From: Deinandra increscens subsp. villosa
Taxonomy: Eukaryota > Streptophyta > Magnoliopsida > Asterales > Asteraceae
DNA length: 64,000 nucleotides
NCBI GenBank assembly: GCA_039602395.1
Contig: JBCNJP010000024.1
Location: 6,169,524 to 6,233,523 of the forward strand
Direction of reading: 5' to 3'
Shown: positions 62,330 to 64,000 of the stretch, one piece after another
Layout: each line of letters starts with the position of its first letter
Position numbering within the stretch: the first letter of the stretch is position 1
Made by a program: the position numbers and the translations under genes
Notes under the pieces: model-generated
What the model saw: the letters and a program-made list of their open reading frames with translations, nothing else
Databases searched by the model: none
What the model was told of the DNA's origin: nothing

Positions 62330-64000
62330 TCATCCTCTCCTTTTAGGAAATTTCGTCCCGAAATTTAACAAGTAGACTCAGTTCACAGCACTAACAGCTT
62401 GAATGAGTAAGTTCTCGCACTCCCAGGAGAATTCTAAGTGCTTTCCCTCATCGGAATCCTACTTTGCTTGGGATTTCTAATTCCTGTTTCGTCATCCCTA
62501 CCGGATACTCTACAATCCTTATCTTTTGTCAATCCCCAACTTCCCAAGTGGAACTATGAGCAATTCGCCTGGTAGACTCTTTCTCAAATAGGCTTGATGC
62601 ATGAAATACGTTATTAGTTCAACTCATATCTTTCGATAAGCACGTTGTATTTTCGATAAGACCAATACACTCTACGGTTTCGAAGGATTCCTTCGCTTAA
62701 TGAGTTTAGCTACCCTCTTCTCCTCAAACGAATGATTCTCTTCTCCAAGAATAAATTTCTCGTGCTTATGCACATAGCTTTCTACCAATCTTCGGATAAT
62801 CCTTTCCTGCTCATTATGAGTTGGCCACTGCCTACCTCAGTCTTGCATGTCGGTGATTCATAGTTATGCCAACATCGTGCTTCAAATGACGATGCTTCCT
62901 TGCTGTCGTGACAATAGTCGTTTCAGGAATCTCTTCATCCTAAGTTGGTAAGATTCTCGTAACCCTTACCAAATCAATTTCGCATGTCCCCGAACTTGAC
63001 TCCTGATGCTTTGTACAAGGACACTCCGAGGTTCTGGGTAAATTTCAGCTTCTTAAACCAAAGAAATCCAATAAAAGCATCATGATAAGATACCCTCTCT
63101 CAAGCGTAGATGAACGAACTATTTCGATCCATCTGTCCTCGTATAAACTAAGAATATAAATTTCGCAAACCCGGTTGACAATCTCTTGGACCATACCATG
63201 TTGCTACTAAATCTCAGACAATTCTCATCACAGTGTCTAATTCCCATTACCTCTCTCTTCCACTTCGGAATCACAAGTTGCTTGACCAAACCCGATGGCT
63301 TTTGATTCTCAGTTTTCAACCTTCAAATAAGCCAAACAGTAATTTTCGCATCGATTTCCTTTCCTAGAAATGAGTTGACTATTCCTAGAAGACGGTGCTC
63401 CTCCTCCCAACTTAGTCGTACGGAGTACTTAAACGTATGGGCTACGTTCGCGGTTAACTACTCTATGGTTTTTCACATATAGACTTTCTCAGTTTGCCAA
63501 CGAACATCAATTCTAATTCGATCGGCTCTTATGCTGACGGTCTAAAACCTTAAGTTTCTGTCTCTAGGTTTTCTCATTTCCGGTGCCTTGCATGAACATT
63601 CAGGTTCTGATTTGGCAACTTGAAATGACTCGTCTGTTACTAAACACATACTTTTCTTGGTCTTTCTTAATCCGGACATCGACTAACACACTAGTCCTCC
63701 TTAGATACAGTCGATGGTACGTTCCCAATTTAGCGAATAGTTCCTCTCGTTGATGATATTTTACGAATAGCTTTTACCTGCTTAAAGATACGCTGGAGAT
63801 CATTGTAATCGGTCTAAATCTCGCATTCGGTACCGTTTAAGGAATATCTCCAGATCTTCAACACAAAGTACTCTATTTTCGAGGCGTAAGCGATGTCTCT
63901 ATCACGCATCGCGACATCCAACCCCTCCCCGAATGGAGTCATCGCAATCTACCATGGAATCCCAACATTTTCTTAATGAAAATCGGATGAGCATGATGCA
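62330..64000 (-). pseudogene. Gypsy G: heavily decayed pol, cut by the window edge
   Basis: Only short blocks are recognisable on the minus strand. Near 63780-63860 there is RNase H sequence homologous to the WRHYLYGTKC / TDH(K/Y)SLQ region of Gypsy 1, in shifted frames. Nearer the LTR is the integrase/chromodomain area with no surviving frame. It is a much older chromovirus-like copy than Gypsy 1 or 2. Confidence 0.5.

Overview
This window is repeat-dense plant nuclear DNA. Nearly all of it is nested transposable elements, and I see no intact host gene, rRNA or tRNA gene. LTR retrotransposons with primer sites complementary to initiator tRNA-Met, chromodomain integrases, CACTA-like and Helitron-like DNA elements and captured exon fragments point to a eudicot. 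The long extra 3' ORF and the style of the Copia proteins look like those of Asteraceae, but that is an impression and not a database result.

Layout. 1-2477: the 5' ends (gag, leader, primer site, LTR) of two minus-strand Copia elements (A and B). 2478-4933: a decayed minus-strand Gypsy gag-pro fragment (F) and its leader. 4934-21920: an old minus-strand Copia (E) with most of its reverse transcriptase deleted. It is split by Gypsy 1 (6125-16709), a very young Tekay-like chromovirus with 2,557-bp LTRs and a TTCTT target duplication. 21921-27290: a plus-strand Copia (C, gag-pol), cut in its RNase H by a CACTA-like terminus at 27293. 27293 to about 38190: the CACTA-like element with a 150-bp subterminal array and transposase-like exons on the minus strand. 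Inside it sits an element with 161-bp terminal inverted repeats (29811-36904) carrying a broken GRF zinc-finger gene, and inside its left repeat sits Copia-like element D (29881-35985, duplication ATTAC), which encodes only a Gag half and no pol. 38481-39868: a 10-bp-periodic strand-switching array and a 259-bp tandem duplication. 40048-54343: a very long plus-strand ORF of the kind found downstream of pol, split by Gypsy 2 (40868-51380, duplication ACATT). 54459-55080: a 321-bp tandem duplication. 55251 to about 60980: probable Helitron-derived DNA with exon fragments, one a recognisable Pcf11-type CTD-interacting domain. 61026-61525: a 500-N assembly gap. 61526-64000: LTR end and decayed pol of a third chromovirus-like Gypsy (G).

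The most interesting signals concern expression. (1) Gypsy 1 and Gypsy 2 both carry a short, phase-matched intron-like insert in 5' gag, and fragment F has a donor at the same place and phase. (2) In three Copia elements the gag stop codon lies just upstream of a TGTGCAGG that looks like a plant 3' splice site, suggesting pol is reached by splicing. (3) Several families have their own short-period minisatellite in the leader or LTR; in the Gypsy LTRs GCGAAACT-type repeats abut the TATA box.

Nesting gives relative ages: C is oldest, then CACTA, then the TIR element, then D; E is older than Gypsy 1; the extra ORF is older than Gypsy 2. By counted LTR differences Gypsy 1 (3 in 2,557) is youngest, Gypsy 2 (about 25 in 2,545) is older and D (12 in 438) older still.
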